The notes under the pieces: generated by a model | What the model saw: the letters and a program-made list of their open reading frames with translations, nothing else | What the model was told of the DNA's origin: nothing | The model's database searches: none | Part shown: positions 1 to 8,777 of the stretch, in pieces | Numbering within the stretch: the stretch's first letter is position 1 | How the letters are laid out: every line of letters begins with the position of its first letter | Assembly (NCBI GenBank): GCA_012838945.1 | Contig: DUOG01000103.1 | Span: 1-46,855 of the forward strand | Direction of reading: 5' to 3' | DNA from: Acholeplasmataceae bacterium | Lineage (GTDB): Bacteria; Bacillota_I; Bacilli_A; ML615J-28; CAG-313 | Length of the DNA stretch: 46,855 bases | Made by a program: the position numbers and the translations under genes

Positions 1-76
1 CAAACCCATTTTTAAACATGGGTTCTTACCTAGATAAAATAGCTTAACTAAACTACATTACTAAATAGCTATTAAC

Positions 77-98
77 TTAATACTTAATCAAGTATTAA
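77..98. repeat. Perfect 22-bp inverted repeat upstream of the DnaA boxes
   Basis: Nine-base arms (TTAATACTT at 77-85 and AAGTATTAA at 90-98) flank the four-base spacer AATC. It lies 37 bp left of the first DnaA box in otherwise AT-rich origin DNA. It could be a protein-binding site, or a hairpin in the leader of a divergent gene just outside the window (rpmH is often there). No T-run follows on the plus strand. Function is unknown. Confidence 0.6.
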
Positions 99-134
99 TT
101 TTGTTGCACTTCATATTACAAACAAGTTTTCCTC

Positions 135-221
135 TTTTCCACATGTTGATAACTTTTTGATAATTTGTGGATAAGTCCATTGTGGAAAGTGTTGATAAAT
201 TGTGGAAAACTTTGTGGAAAA
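135..221. other. oriC: oriC: cluster of five DnaA boxes upstream of dnaA
   Basis: Nine-mers matching or one step from the consensus TTATCCACA are TTTTCCACA at 135-143, and on the minus strand TTATCCACA at 166-174 (perfect), CTTTCCACA at 181-189, TTTTCCACA at 201-209 and TTTTCCACA at 213-221. Four of five share one orientation. Location directly before dnaA is the usual place for a Firmicutes origin. With the pair of boxes between dnaA and dnaN this gives a bipartite origin. The boxes overlap the upstream side of the dnaA promoter, so DnaA probably also represses its own gene. Confidence 0.9.
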
Positions 222-231
222 AAATCTTTTT

Positions 232-260
232 TTGTTATTAGTTTAATTTTTAGATAAAAT
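232..260 (+). promoter_or_regulatory. dnaA promoter
   Basis: A -35 element TTGTTA (232-237), a 17-bp spacer and a -10 element TAAAAT (255-260) resemble a vegetative sigma-A promoter. Transcription would start near 267, giving a short leader before the ATG at 294. The nearest DnaA box ends 11 bp upstream of the -35, which suits autoregulation. Confidence 0.6.
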
Positions 261-293
261 ATGTTATTATTTAATAGCAACAGAGGTGGTATT

Positions 294-1691
294 ATGAATC
301 AAGGACAAGAATTGTGGTTACAAGTCCGCGAAATGTTACAAGAGAGTATCGGGGCGCAAGAATTTGCTGAGTCCTTCGAAAACATCAAAGAAATATATAA
401 AGTACAAAATGGCTACATTTTTTTAGAAGTACCAACCGTTTTGGTTAAATTTAGGGTTGACAAGTTCTATTTATCGAAAATGAACGAGTTTTTAGCATCC
501 ATTACCTCTGAGAAAATGAAATTCAAGATAATTACGGAAGAAGAAGCCCAAAAAGAGCGGCAAGAGAGTGAAAAGGTAAAATTAGCTTCAGTAGATGAAA
601 ATGAAAGAAAATTAAGTAGACGAGCTCTTCGTCCTGAATATACTTTTGATAATTTTGTCACTGGTGAATCTAATCGTTATGCCTTTCTCACCGCAACCAA
701 AGTTGCTGAAAGTCCGCACGTGACCGTAAACCCTCTTTATATCTTTGGGGATGTAGGTTTAGGTAAAACACATCTCATGACTGCTGTGGGTCACTTTATT
801 TTAGATAATAATATAAATGCTAATGTTATTTATACGACTGCTCAACAGTTTGCTGAAGACTATTTTATCGCAACCTCAAAACGGCAGACAGAAGCATTAA
901 CTAGTTTTTATCGCTACTATCGGGAAGCTGATGTCTTACTAGTCGATGATATTCAGTTCCTAGCCGGTAAAACAGCAACTCAAGAGGAATTCTTTAAAGT
1001 TTTCGAGTATTTATATGAAAATAATAAGCAAATCGTCTTAACATCAGATCGTCCAGCATCGGATTTAGAAAATATCATGGCTCGTTTAAAGTCTCGTTTC
1101 AGCTGGGGTATCCCGGTAGATATTAAAAGACCAGACTTTAATCACCGAAAATCTATATTAAGGTCAAAATGTGCCTTTTTAGTTTCTGATCCAAGTACCA
1201 TTAGCGATAATGTAATAGAGTATATTGCTGAGAACTTCGATCAAAACATTAGGGAACTAGAGGGCGCCCTTCGTCGTTTTATTTCCTATTGTGTTTCTTT
1301 AAATATTAAATTTACCTTAGAAAATGCAAAAAGTTCTTTAAATTCTATCCTACCAAAGAATAAAGTTGATACTGAGCAAGATACTTTTGATGAATTTATC
1401 AATGAAATTAAAAAGATTGTCGCAAAATACTTTAGTATATCTGTAACATTATTGGCATCAAGCAGCCGAAAGCAAGATGTTGCCTATGCGCGTCAACTAG
1501 CTATTTATCTAATTAGAAACAAAACCGATCTTCCACTTAAGAAGATTGGCGAGTTCTTTAATAATCGCGATCATGCAACCATCGCTCATTCCATCGATAA
1601 AATCGAAAAATTGATGAATGTCGATAACAATGTAAAAAAAGACATCGAAATACTGTTAAACCAAGTAAACAAACTTGAAAAAAGCGCTTAA
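294..1691 (+). CDS. dnaA: Chromosomal replication initiator protein DnaA
   Basis: DnaA (465 aa) binds DnaA boxes, forms an ATP-dependent filament and melts the origin. The product shows the N-terminal DnaB/DnaD-contacting domain (first ~80 residues), a variable linker, the AAA+ domain beginning near LRPEYTFDNFV with Walker A GDVGLGKTHL and Walker B VLLVDDIQFL, and the C-terminal domain IV with the DnaA signature RDHATIAHSIDKIE. The start is the ATG at 294, four bases after GAGGTGG; the frame is open to an ATG at 261, but that lies upstream of the ribosome binding site and overlaps the promoter region. Length fits the family (about 450). DnaA boxes on both sides of the gene are its own targets. 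Confidence 0.98.
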   Translation: MNQGQELWLQVREMLQESIGAQEFAESFENIKEIYKVQNGYIFLEVPTVLVKFRVDKFYLSKMNEFLASITSEKMKFKIITEEEAQKERQESEKVKLASVDENERKLSRRALRPEYTFDNFVTGESNRYAFLTATKVAESPHVTVNPLYIFGDVGLGKTHLMTAVGHFILDNNINANVIYTTAQQFAEDYFIATSKRQTEALTSFYRYYREADVLLVDDIQFLAGKTATQEEFFKVFEYLYENNKQIVLTSDRPASDLENIMARLKSRFSWGIPVDIKRPDFNHRKSILRSKCAFLVSDPSTISDNVIEYIAENFDQNIRELEGALRRFISYCVSLNIKFTLENAKSSLNSILPKNKVDTEQDTFDEFINEIKKIVAKYFSISVTLLASSSRKQDVAYARQLAIYLIRNKTDLPLKKIGEFFNNRDHATIAHSIDKIEKLMNVDNNVKKDIEILLNQVNKLEKSA

Positions 1692-1704
1692 TTGCGTTTT
1701 TTTT
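1678..1704 (+). terminator. Terminator overlapping the dnaA stop codon
   Basis: A 10-bp stem (1678-1687 with 1694-1703, one G-T pair) encloses the loop TTAATT and ends in eight T residues. The TAA stop of dnaA lies in the loop. It would separate the dnaA transcript from the independently promoted dnaN. Confidence 0.65.
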
Positions 1705-1746
1705 GTTAATTTTATATTCATATTTACAGTATTTTTTCCTATTTTA

Positions 1747-1755
1747 TGGTATAAT
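1747..1755 (+). promoter_or_regulatory. dnaN promoter, extended -10
   Basis: TGGTATAAT at 1747-1755 is a perfect extended -10 element (TGnTATAAT). No good -35 hexamer sits 16-18 bp upstream, as is common for extended -10 promoters. The nearby DnaA boxes at 1776-1792 fall just after the expected start site, so origin occupancy by DnaA could affect dnaN expression. Confidence 0.65.
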
Positions 1756-1775
1756 ATAATAAGAATAGGAGAAAG

Positions 1776-1809
1776 TTTTCCACTTTTCCACATCTACTAA
1801 TAATAATAA
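1776..1809 (+). other. DnaA box pair followed by DnaA-trio-like repeats: likely unwinding site
   Basis: Two abutting DnaA boxes, TTTTCCACT (1776-1784) and TTTTCCACA (1784-1792), are followed by TCTAC and then four TAA triplets (1798-1809), merging into an AT-only stretch to about 1834. In Bacillus, DnaA boxes next to a run of TAG/TAA-type trios (the DnaA-trio element) direct loading of DnaA onto one strand of the unwinding element. The spacing and orientation here match that layout. This is inference from sequence arrangement only. Confidence 0.7.
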
Positions 1810-1859
1810 CTTATTTACTTAAATAATAATATAACGCAAAAGCAAACTTGGAGGTTAAT

Positions 1860-2984
1860 ATGAAGTTTTCAATCAATCGTGATTTGCTCTTTACCGAATT
1901 AAATCATGCATCTAAAGGTTTATCTACTAAAACACCAATGCCTATTTTAACGGGAATTAAATTAGTAGCATCTAAATCAGGTTTAAAGATAATTACATCT
2001 AATATGGATATTTCTATCCAAATTGAAATCCCAATTTCTGATCAACTGATTATTGAAGAAACTGGAGATTGTGTTGTACCTGGAAAATACTTCGTTGACA
2101 TTATTCGCAAAATAGATGCTAAAATGGTTGATTTTAGTATATTTGAAGAGAATACTATTAAGATTTTAGCTGATCGATCAAACTTTACTTTGATCGCGAT
2201 GGATAAAAATAATTTCCCTAATTTCCAATTCGTTGGAACACCAAATCCTATTATCTTAACAAGTCAAAAATTAAAGCAAATTATAAAGCAAACTTCTTTT
2301 GCTGCGGGGATATCAGAAACAAGAATTATTTTAACCGGGGTATGTTTAGAAATTAACGAAAATTCACTAAAAGCTGTTGCTACTGATAGTTATCGATTAG
2401 CTCGCAAAGAACTAACCATGGAACATGAAGCACAAAGTAATCAAGTTGTTATTCCAAGCAGATCTTTAGATGAATTAAATAAGATCATCGATGACACTAG
2501 TGAAAATATTGAAGTTCATCTATTAACAAATAAAGTTTTATTTAAATATAAGAATATTTATTTCCTTACACGCTTAATTGAAGGATCGTTCCCGGACACT
2601 TCTAGTTTAATTCCAAGTGAATTCTTATTAGAAATGGTATTTAATAAAAACGATCTCCTAGCTACTATTGATCGGGTTTCTCTATTTGCGACCATGGACA
2701 CAACCAACATCATCAAATTGAGTCTAAACCCAAACCAAACTATTGAATTATCCTCTACCTCTACTGAAATAGGTAAAGCTGTTGAAGAAATAATCCCTCT
2801 TAGCTGTACTGAGATCAAACAATTCCAAATTGCCTTTAGTTCAAAATACTTCTATGATGCATTGAAGGCTTTTGAATCAGACAAAATAAAAGTTCAGTTT
2901 ACTGGAGAGATTAAACCGTTTATTATCACTGGAGATAAGGATCCTGAACTAACTCAACTGATCTTACCAGTCCGAGTTTCCTAA
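1860..2984 (+). CDS. dnaN: DNA polymerase III beta sliding clamp DnaN
   Basis: The clamp (374 aa) is a ring-shaped dimer, each subunit built of three similar domains, that tethers the replicative polymerase to DNA. The product begins MKFSINRDLLFTELNHASKG, carries the clamp pattern KTPMPILTGIKL near the start, VATDSYRLARKE in the middle domain and ends in LILPVRVS, close to the usual LPVR ending that contributes to the protein-binding pocket. The ATG at 1860 follows GGAGG (1850-1854) by five bases; an upstream TTG at 1848 overlaps that binding site and is rejected. Length is normal. It follows dnaA after a spacer containing promoter and origin elements and ends at a shared terminator facing parA. 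Confidence 0.98.
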   Translation: MKFSINRDLLFTELNHASKGLSTKTPMPILTGIKLVASKSGLKIITSNMDISIQIEIPISDQLIIEETGDCVVPGKYFVDIIRKIDAKMVDFSIFEENTIKILADRSNFTLIAMDKNNFPNFQFVGTPNPIILTSQKLKQIIKQTSFAAGISETRIILTGVCLEINENSLKAVATDSYRLARKELTMEHEAQSNQVVIPSRSLDELNKIIDDTSENIEVHLLTNKVLFKYKNIYFLTRLIEGSFPDTSSLIPSEFLLEMVFNKNDLLATIDRVSLFATMDTTNIIKLSLNPNQTIELSSTSTEIGKAVEEIIPLSCTEIKQFQIAFSSKYFYDALKAFESDKIKVQFTGEIKPFIITGDKDPELTQLILPVRVS

Positions 2985-3000
2985 AAATTAAAGAAAGATA

Positions 3001-3028
3001 AAAAAACCACCTTTTGGTGGTATTTTTT
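3001..3028. terminator. Bidirectional terminator between dnaN and parA
   Basis: ACCACC (3006-3011), loop TTTT, GGTGGT (3016-3021), preceded by an A-run and followed by a T-run, so it can stop transcription from both sides. It separates the convergent dnaN and parA genes, reaching into the parA stop codon. Confidence 0.8.
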
Positions 3029-3812
3029 ATAGACCTAAAGATGAAAAGACAGATGTTAGTTCTTTTTTAATTGCATCACGATTTTTCTGATGAAAAGCTG
3101 ATGGCATTTGGTAATCATCAAAGACACTAACACCTTCGCTTTGAAGATTTTTAACAACTGACTTGTCACTAATCGGTGGAGTCAAAATTGCATTTGGTGT
3201 ATAAATTTTAACTTGTTCTTTTAGCTTTTTTAATGCCTCATTTGGAGCTATTTTAATAGGGTGATAACCAGTCGGAATTACGTGGCTAATGTTGTTAATT
3301 TCAAGCTCAACATCAACAAAATATTGAATTGTATTGATGTAACCATCTAAACCAAGTGTATCAAGCCCCACTACAACCATTATTTTATCACTTAGATCGA
3401 GTAGTATTTCAGTTAGTCGGCTACTGGAAGGCGGGAAATCGATGAGAACATAATCAAATCGGTCCTTAAAATCATCAATTATGGCTCGTAAACGACGTTC
3501 TTGAGCTCTTTCAAGTGTTAAAGTCAACGATAACCTGTCTGTATTTAAGGTTTTAATTAAATACATATTTATTCTTGCCTCACAAACGATGTCTTTTGGG
3601 TCAACTTGGCCCGTAAATAGGTATTCGAAGTAGTTATCATTGCGTTCGTAGATAAATTTCTCGACTCCAAAGATTTTAAAGATACTATTTTGATCATCAG
3701 CACTTAAGACTAACACAGTATTTCCTTGATTAGCCAAGTAGTGAGCGAGGTAGCCTATTAAAGTAGTTTTACCCACGCCGCCCTTTTTGCAGTAAGTCGA
3801 AATAATAGGCAT
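3027..3812 (-). CDS. parA: ParA/MinD-family partition ATPase
   Basis: The product (261 aa) is a deviant Walker ATPase: the A motif KKGGVGKTT has the family lysine at residue 10, and FDYVLIDFPP near residues 119-127 supplies the second conserved aspartate. ParA proteins bind DNA non-specifically as ATP dimers and move plasmid or chromosome centromeres through a DNA-binding partner. It has no N-terminal helix-turn-helix and is short, as in type Ib partition ATPases that work with ribbon-helix-helix partners. The gene starts one base after the upstream RHH gene, so they form an operon, transcribed against the direction of replication from the origin. A Soj-like or capsule-type role is less likely given the partner. 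Confidence 0.88.
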   Translation of the reverse strand: MPIISTYCKKGGVGKTTLIGYLAHYLANQGNTVLVLSADDQNSIFKIFGVEKFIYERNDNYFEYLFTGQVDPKDIVCEARINMYLIKTLNTDRLSLTLTLERAQERRLRAIIDDFKDRFDYVLIDFPPSSSRLTEILLDLSDKIMVVVGLDTLGLDGYINTIQYFVDVELEINNISHVIPTGYHPIKIAPNEALKKLKEQVKIYTPNAILTPPISDKSVVKNLQSEGVSVFDDYQMPSAFHQKNRDAIKKELTSVFSSLGL

Positions 3813-3813
3813 C

Positions 3814-4113
3814 TTACATCATCCCTTCTCTCGTTAATTTTTCAATGCATGCTTCTTCAATAAATTGTGAGAACATGATTCCTTTCATAGCACAAGCTAT
3901 TTTAATCTTTTTTCGTAATTCTTGATTCATTGTTGAGGTGTACTTTTCACGAACTTCAACGTTTGTAACAGGTGTTTGAACGATTTTTTGCGGTTGACGA
4001 GTAGTAGGACGCTGTTCAAAGTCACTAGTAGGGGTAACGTAAGTAGGTTCCTGCACTTTTGGGGTTGTTTCTCGAGTGTCAAAGGGATTAGGTCGACGTT
4101 TTATCTGATTCAT
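3814..4113 (-). CDS. Ribbon-helix-helix protein, likely centromere/operator-binding partner of ParA
   Basis: This 99-residue protein has a long polar, Pro/Thr/Arg-rich N-terminal tail (residues 1-55) and a compact C-terminal part, YTSTMNQELRKKIKIACAMKG followed by FSQFIEEACIEKLTRE. The beta-strand plus two-helix pattern fits the ribbon-helix-helix fold of CopG, omega and ParG. Such proteins dimerise, bind short tandem direct repeats, and use the flexible tail to stimulate ParA ATPase. The ATG at 4113 follows AGGAGG; an upstream in-frame codon near 4170 falls inside the promoter and is rejected. Five 8-bp repeats lie just upstream of its promoter, suggesting autoregulation and centromere function. 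No sequence search was possible, so the fold call is by pattern. Confidence 0.7.
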   Translation of the reverse strand: MNQIKRRPNPFDTRETTPKVQEPTYVTPTSDFEQRPTTRQPQKIVQTPVTNVEVREKYTSTMNQELRKKIKIACAMKGIMFSQFIEEACIEKLTREGMM

Positions 4114-4141
4114 ATTGGTACCTCCTTTATATTCTGATGTA

Positions 4142-4170
4142 ATTATAGCACACCAAAAAAAGGAATGCAA
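4142..4170 (-). promoter_or_regulatory. Promoter of the RHH-parA operon
   Basis: On the minus strand TTGCAT (4170-4165), a 17-bp spacer and TATAAT (4147-4142), with TG one base before the -10 (extended -10). Transcription would start about 20 bases before the AGGAGG of the RHH gene. The iteron array at 4180-4219 begins 10 bp upstream of the -35. Confidence 0.75.
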
Positions 4171-4179
4171 GCAAAATAT

Positions 4180-4219
4180 AACATATTTACATTATTACAT
4201 ATAAACTTATATACATAAA
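4180..4219. repeat. Five tandem degenerate 8-bp repeats, candidate parS/operator
   Basis: Read in steps of eight from 4180 the sequence is AACATATT, TACATTAT, TACATATA, AACTTATA, TACATAAA: consensus WACATATA, with WAC in all five units and WACAT in four. RHH partition proteins such as omega, ParG and ParR bind tandem direct repeats of 7-11 bp in their operator or centromere. Position immediately upstream of the RHH-parA promoter fits that role. The spacing is seen directly; the function is inferred. Confidence 0.6.
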
Positions 4220-4817
4220 TATTTAACAAAAATAGGGGTTAAAGCTAGTGATCCCAAATTTATTAGTATTTCCCTTAAATCTTAATTTTATTCATCATGA
4301 TTTGAAATTATGCATAATGAGTTGTTACAAACACTCAACAATCAAAAAATTGGCTTAAAATTTGGCCAACATTGAATTTTTGCTTTCAAGACGAGAAATA
4401 ATCGCAAAAGGCACTTTTAAATTGAATTTGCGCTGATTTCCAAAATGGTACTCGGACCACTTGAAATAACCCAGAATTTTGCAATCAAACCAGTTAATTT
4501 TTATGTATAGGAATAAATACCTAAAGATGTAAATAAATAACACATAATAAAAACATGGTTTATTCAAGCCAAATCTGATCACGGAATAACCAGTGAAGAG
4601 TAATATTTTTGACTCAATAAGCATATAATTAGTTCTAAGTTAGAAGTATTTTTATTAAAAAGGTTTTAATTTCAAAGCAAAAAGACTGAAAAACATCAAT
4701 TTTAGTTTTAATTTAAAGATAAAAATCGATAAAACTCTGGTATTTTCTTTTAAGTTAAAAGTTTTTCTTTGCTATTATCGCTACATAGAGAACATTATAG
4801 TTTTAAAATAAAAGTAA

Positions 4818-5000
4818 TTTTGTAGTTATTTAAACTATGTTGATGAATATGCAAGATTCACTTTTGTTGATTATACGAGAGGTTGCTGTGAATCACCAAG
4901 AATAAGCTATGTAACAAAGAACAAGAAACTTACACAGATGCATGTAACCACTCAAGATAGATCAAACGGCAGACTAATAGAAGTTATCCGGACCGGTTAA
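4818..5000 (+). pseudogene. Possible decayed coding remnant
   Basis: An open frame of 60 sense codons, bounded by TAA at 4815 and TAA at 4998, has no in-frame start except an ATG at 4938. The conceptual product contains FVDYTRGCCESPRISYV and, near its end, TTQDRSNGRLIEVIRTG, with amino acid use more like a real protein than the surrounding DNA. G+C here is about 37% against 15-25% around it. I do not recognise it. It could be the end of a lost mobile-element gene or simply a chance frame. Confidence 0.25.
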
Positions 5001-5057
5001 CCGATAAAAAAGTATAACGAACGACCAGCCAAATTATCAATCAATATTGTATTTAAA

Positions 5058-5081
5058 TACATAATTACATAAAGATGTATT
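5058..5081. repeat. Second cluster of 8-bp TACAT units
   Basis: TACATAAT (5058) and TACATAAA (5066) are in 8-bp register, followed in the same register by GATGTATT (5074), which is the unit in inverted orientation. The units match the array upstream of the RHH-parA promoter. The cluster is nearly 0.9 kb from that promoter, so a structural (centromere) role would fit better than operator function. Confidence 0.4.
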
Positions 5082-5337
5082 AATGCAATACGCTTAATTT
5101 CGATATTTAAATAAGTAAATACTTATAACAATACTATTTTATTTATTCTTTTAGGTATATAAGTAAAAATTTAATTAAGGTTATATGTTTATAGGTAATA
5201 ATTAAATACTTTAATATTAAAAATATCAAGATTTTTGACAAAAATTAATAATTTTGTGTGTTCATGTAGATCTAGAAATATTAAAAATAGCTATTTATCC
5301 CCCTATATCCATAAATCCCTATATATAATAAGGACAG

Positions 5338-5353
5338 TACATAAATACATACA
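5338..5353. repeat. Third cluster of 8-bp TACAT units
   Basis: TACATAAA (5338) followed at exactly eight bases by TACATACA (5346). It matches the units at 4180-4219 and 5058-5073. Two units alone could be chance in AT-rich DNA; the shared spacing with the other clusters is what makes it worth listing. Confidence 0.35.
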
Positions 5354-5455
5354 TTTTTACTTGTTTTTTTGGTTATTTAGTATTTTGTCAGTTTTTTAAT
5401 AGGAAATAATCGCTTAAATAAGATAATTAAAAATAGAGACAATTTTTAATGTTGG

Positions 5456-5470
5456 TTGACAATTATTGTC
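5456..5470. promoter_or_regulatory. Inverted repeat overlapping a TTGACA element upstream of yaaA
   Basis: TTGACA (5456-5461) is a perfect -35 hexamer, and GACAAT T ATTGTC (5458-5470) is a perfect six-base inverted repeat with a one-base centre that overlaps it. A weak -10 (TACTTA, 5481-5486, 19-bp spacing) follows. It could be an operator for the yaaA-recF-gyrBA transcript. The real start may instead be the extended -10 at 5526-5534. The regulator is unknown. Confidence 0.4.
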
Positions 5471-5525
5471 TAATAAAAAGTACTTAAAAAACTTAATGTA
5501 TTTACTAGCAAATTTTACAAAAATA

Positions 5526-5534
5526 TGGTATAAT
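5526..5534 (+). promoter_or_regulatory. yaaA-recF-gyrBA promoter, extended -10
   Basis: TGGTATAAT at 5526-5534 is a perfect extended -10, identical to that of dnaN, with no convincing -35. The start site would be near 5541, about 20 bases before the ATG of yaaA. The following genes overlap or nearly abut, so this probably drives yaaA, recF, gyrB and gyrA. Confidence 0.65.
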
Positions 5535-5561
5535 AAAGTAGTATTAAGTGAGGCGAGGAAG

Positions 5562-5769
5562 ATGAAAGAAATTAAAATCGAAACCGAGTATATTACCTTG
5601 GGACAACTATTAAAATTTGCAAGGATTATTACTGATGGGAGCGAAGCAAAGTACTTTCTCTCCTCAAATAAGGTTTTCGTAAATGGTGAACTAGAAAATA
5701 GACGCGGAAGAAAAATTTATCCCGGAATGAGTATCGAAATAGGTAATAAGAAGTATCTAGTCAGTAAAG

Positions 5770-5780
<11 letters not shown>
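5562..5780 (+). CDS. yaaA: S4-domain RNA-binding protein YaaA
   Basis: A 72-residue S4-like RNA-binding protein. The core LGQLLKFARIITDGSEAKYFLSS followed by VFVNGELENRRGRKIYPGM is the S4 domain pattern (RLDxxL-like helix turn, then the VNG strand and RGRK). It is usually found between dnaN and recF in Firmicutes, which is exactly where it would be here without the inserted par locus. A link to ribosome assembly has been proposed for the family. The ATG at 5562 follows AGGCGAGGA; the frame stays open further upstream to 5466, but those codons overlap the promoter. Its stop overlaps the recF start by 11 bases, indicating translational coupling. Confidence 0.9.
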
Positions 5781-8762
<2,982 letters not shown>

Positions 8763-8777
8763 AAGTGAGGTGAAATA

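Larger units (their letters stand above)
4220..5455. other. AT-rich gene-poor spacer between the par locus and yaaA
   Basis: About 1.2 kb with no convincing complete gene. Some stretches are below 20% G+C (for example 5101-5160); a patch near 4861-5040 rises to about 37%. An 89-codon minus-strand frame (4355-4624) and a 60-codon plus frame (4818-5000) look like chance or decay. No DnaA box was found, so it does not look like part of the DnaA-dependent origin. Copies of TACAT spaced by eight bases occur at 5058 and 5338. It may be a centromere region, the remains of an integrated element, or both. Confidence 0.5.

Noticed and set aside
1-24. AACCCAT/ATGGGTT hairpin as a terminator for a plus-strand gene
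   Set aside because: No T-run follows and the upstream gene is outside the window, so its role cannot be judged.
4355-4624. 89-codon minus-strand open frame in the AT-rich spacer
   Set aside because: No ribosome binding site, Phe/Tyr/Ile-rich composition as expected from random AT-rich DNA, and no recognisable domain.
5287-5310. TTATCCCCC near 5294 as a DnaA box in the spacer
   Set aside because: Two or more mismatches at the conserved CCACA end, and no neighbouring boxes.
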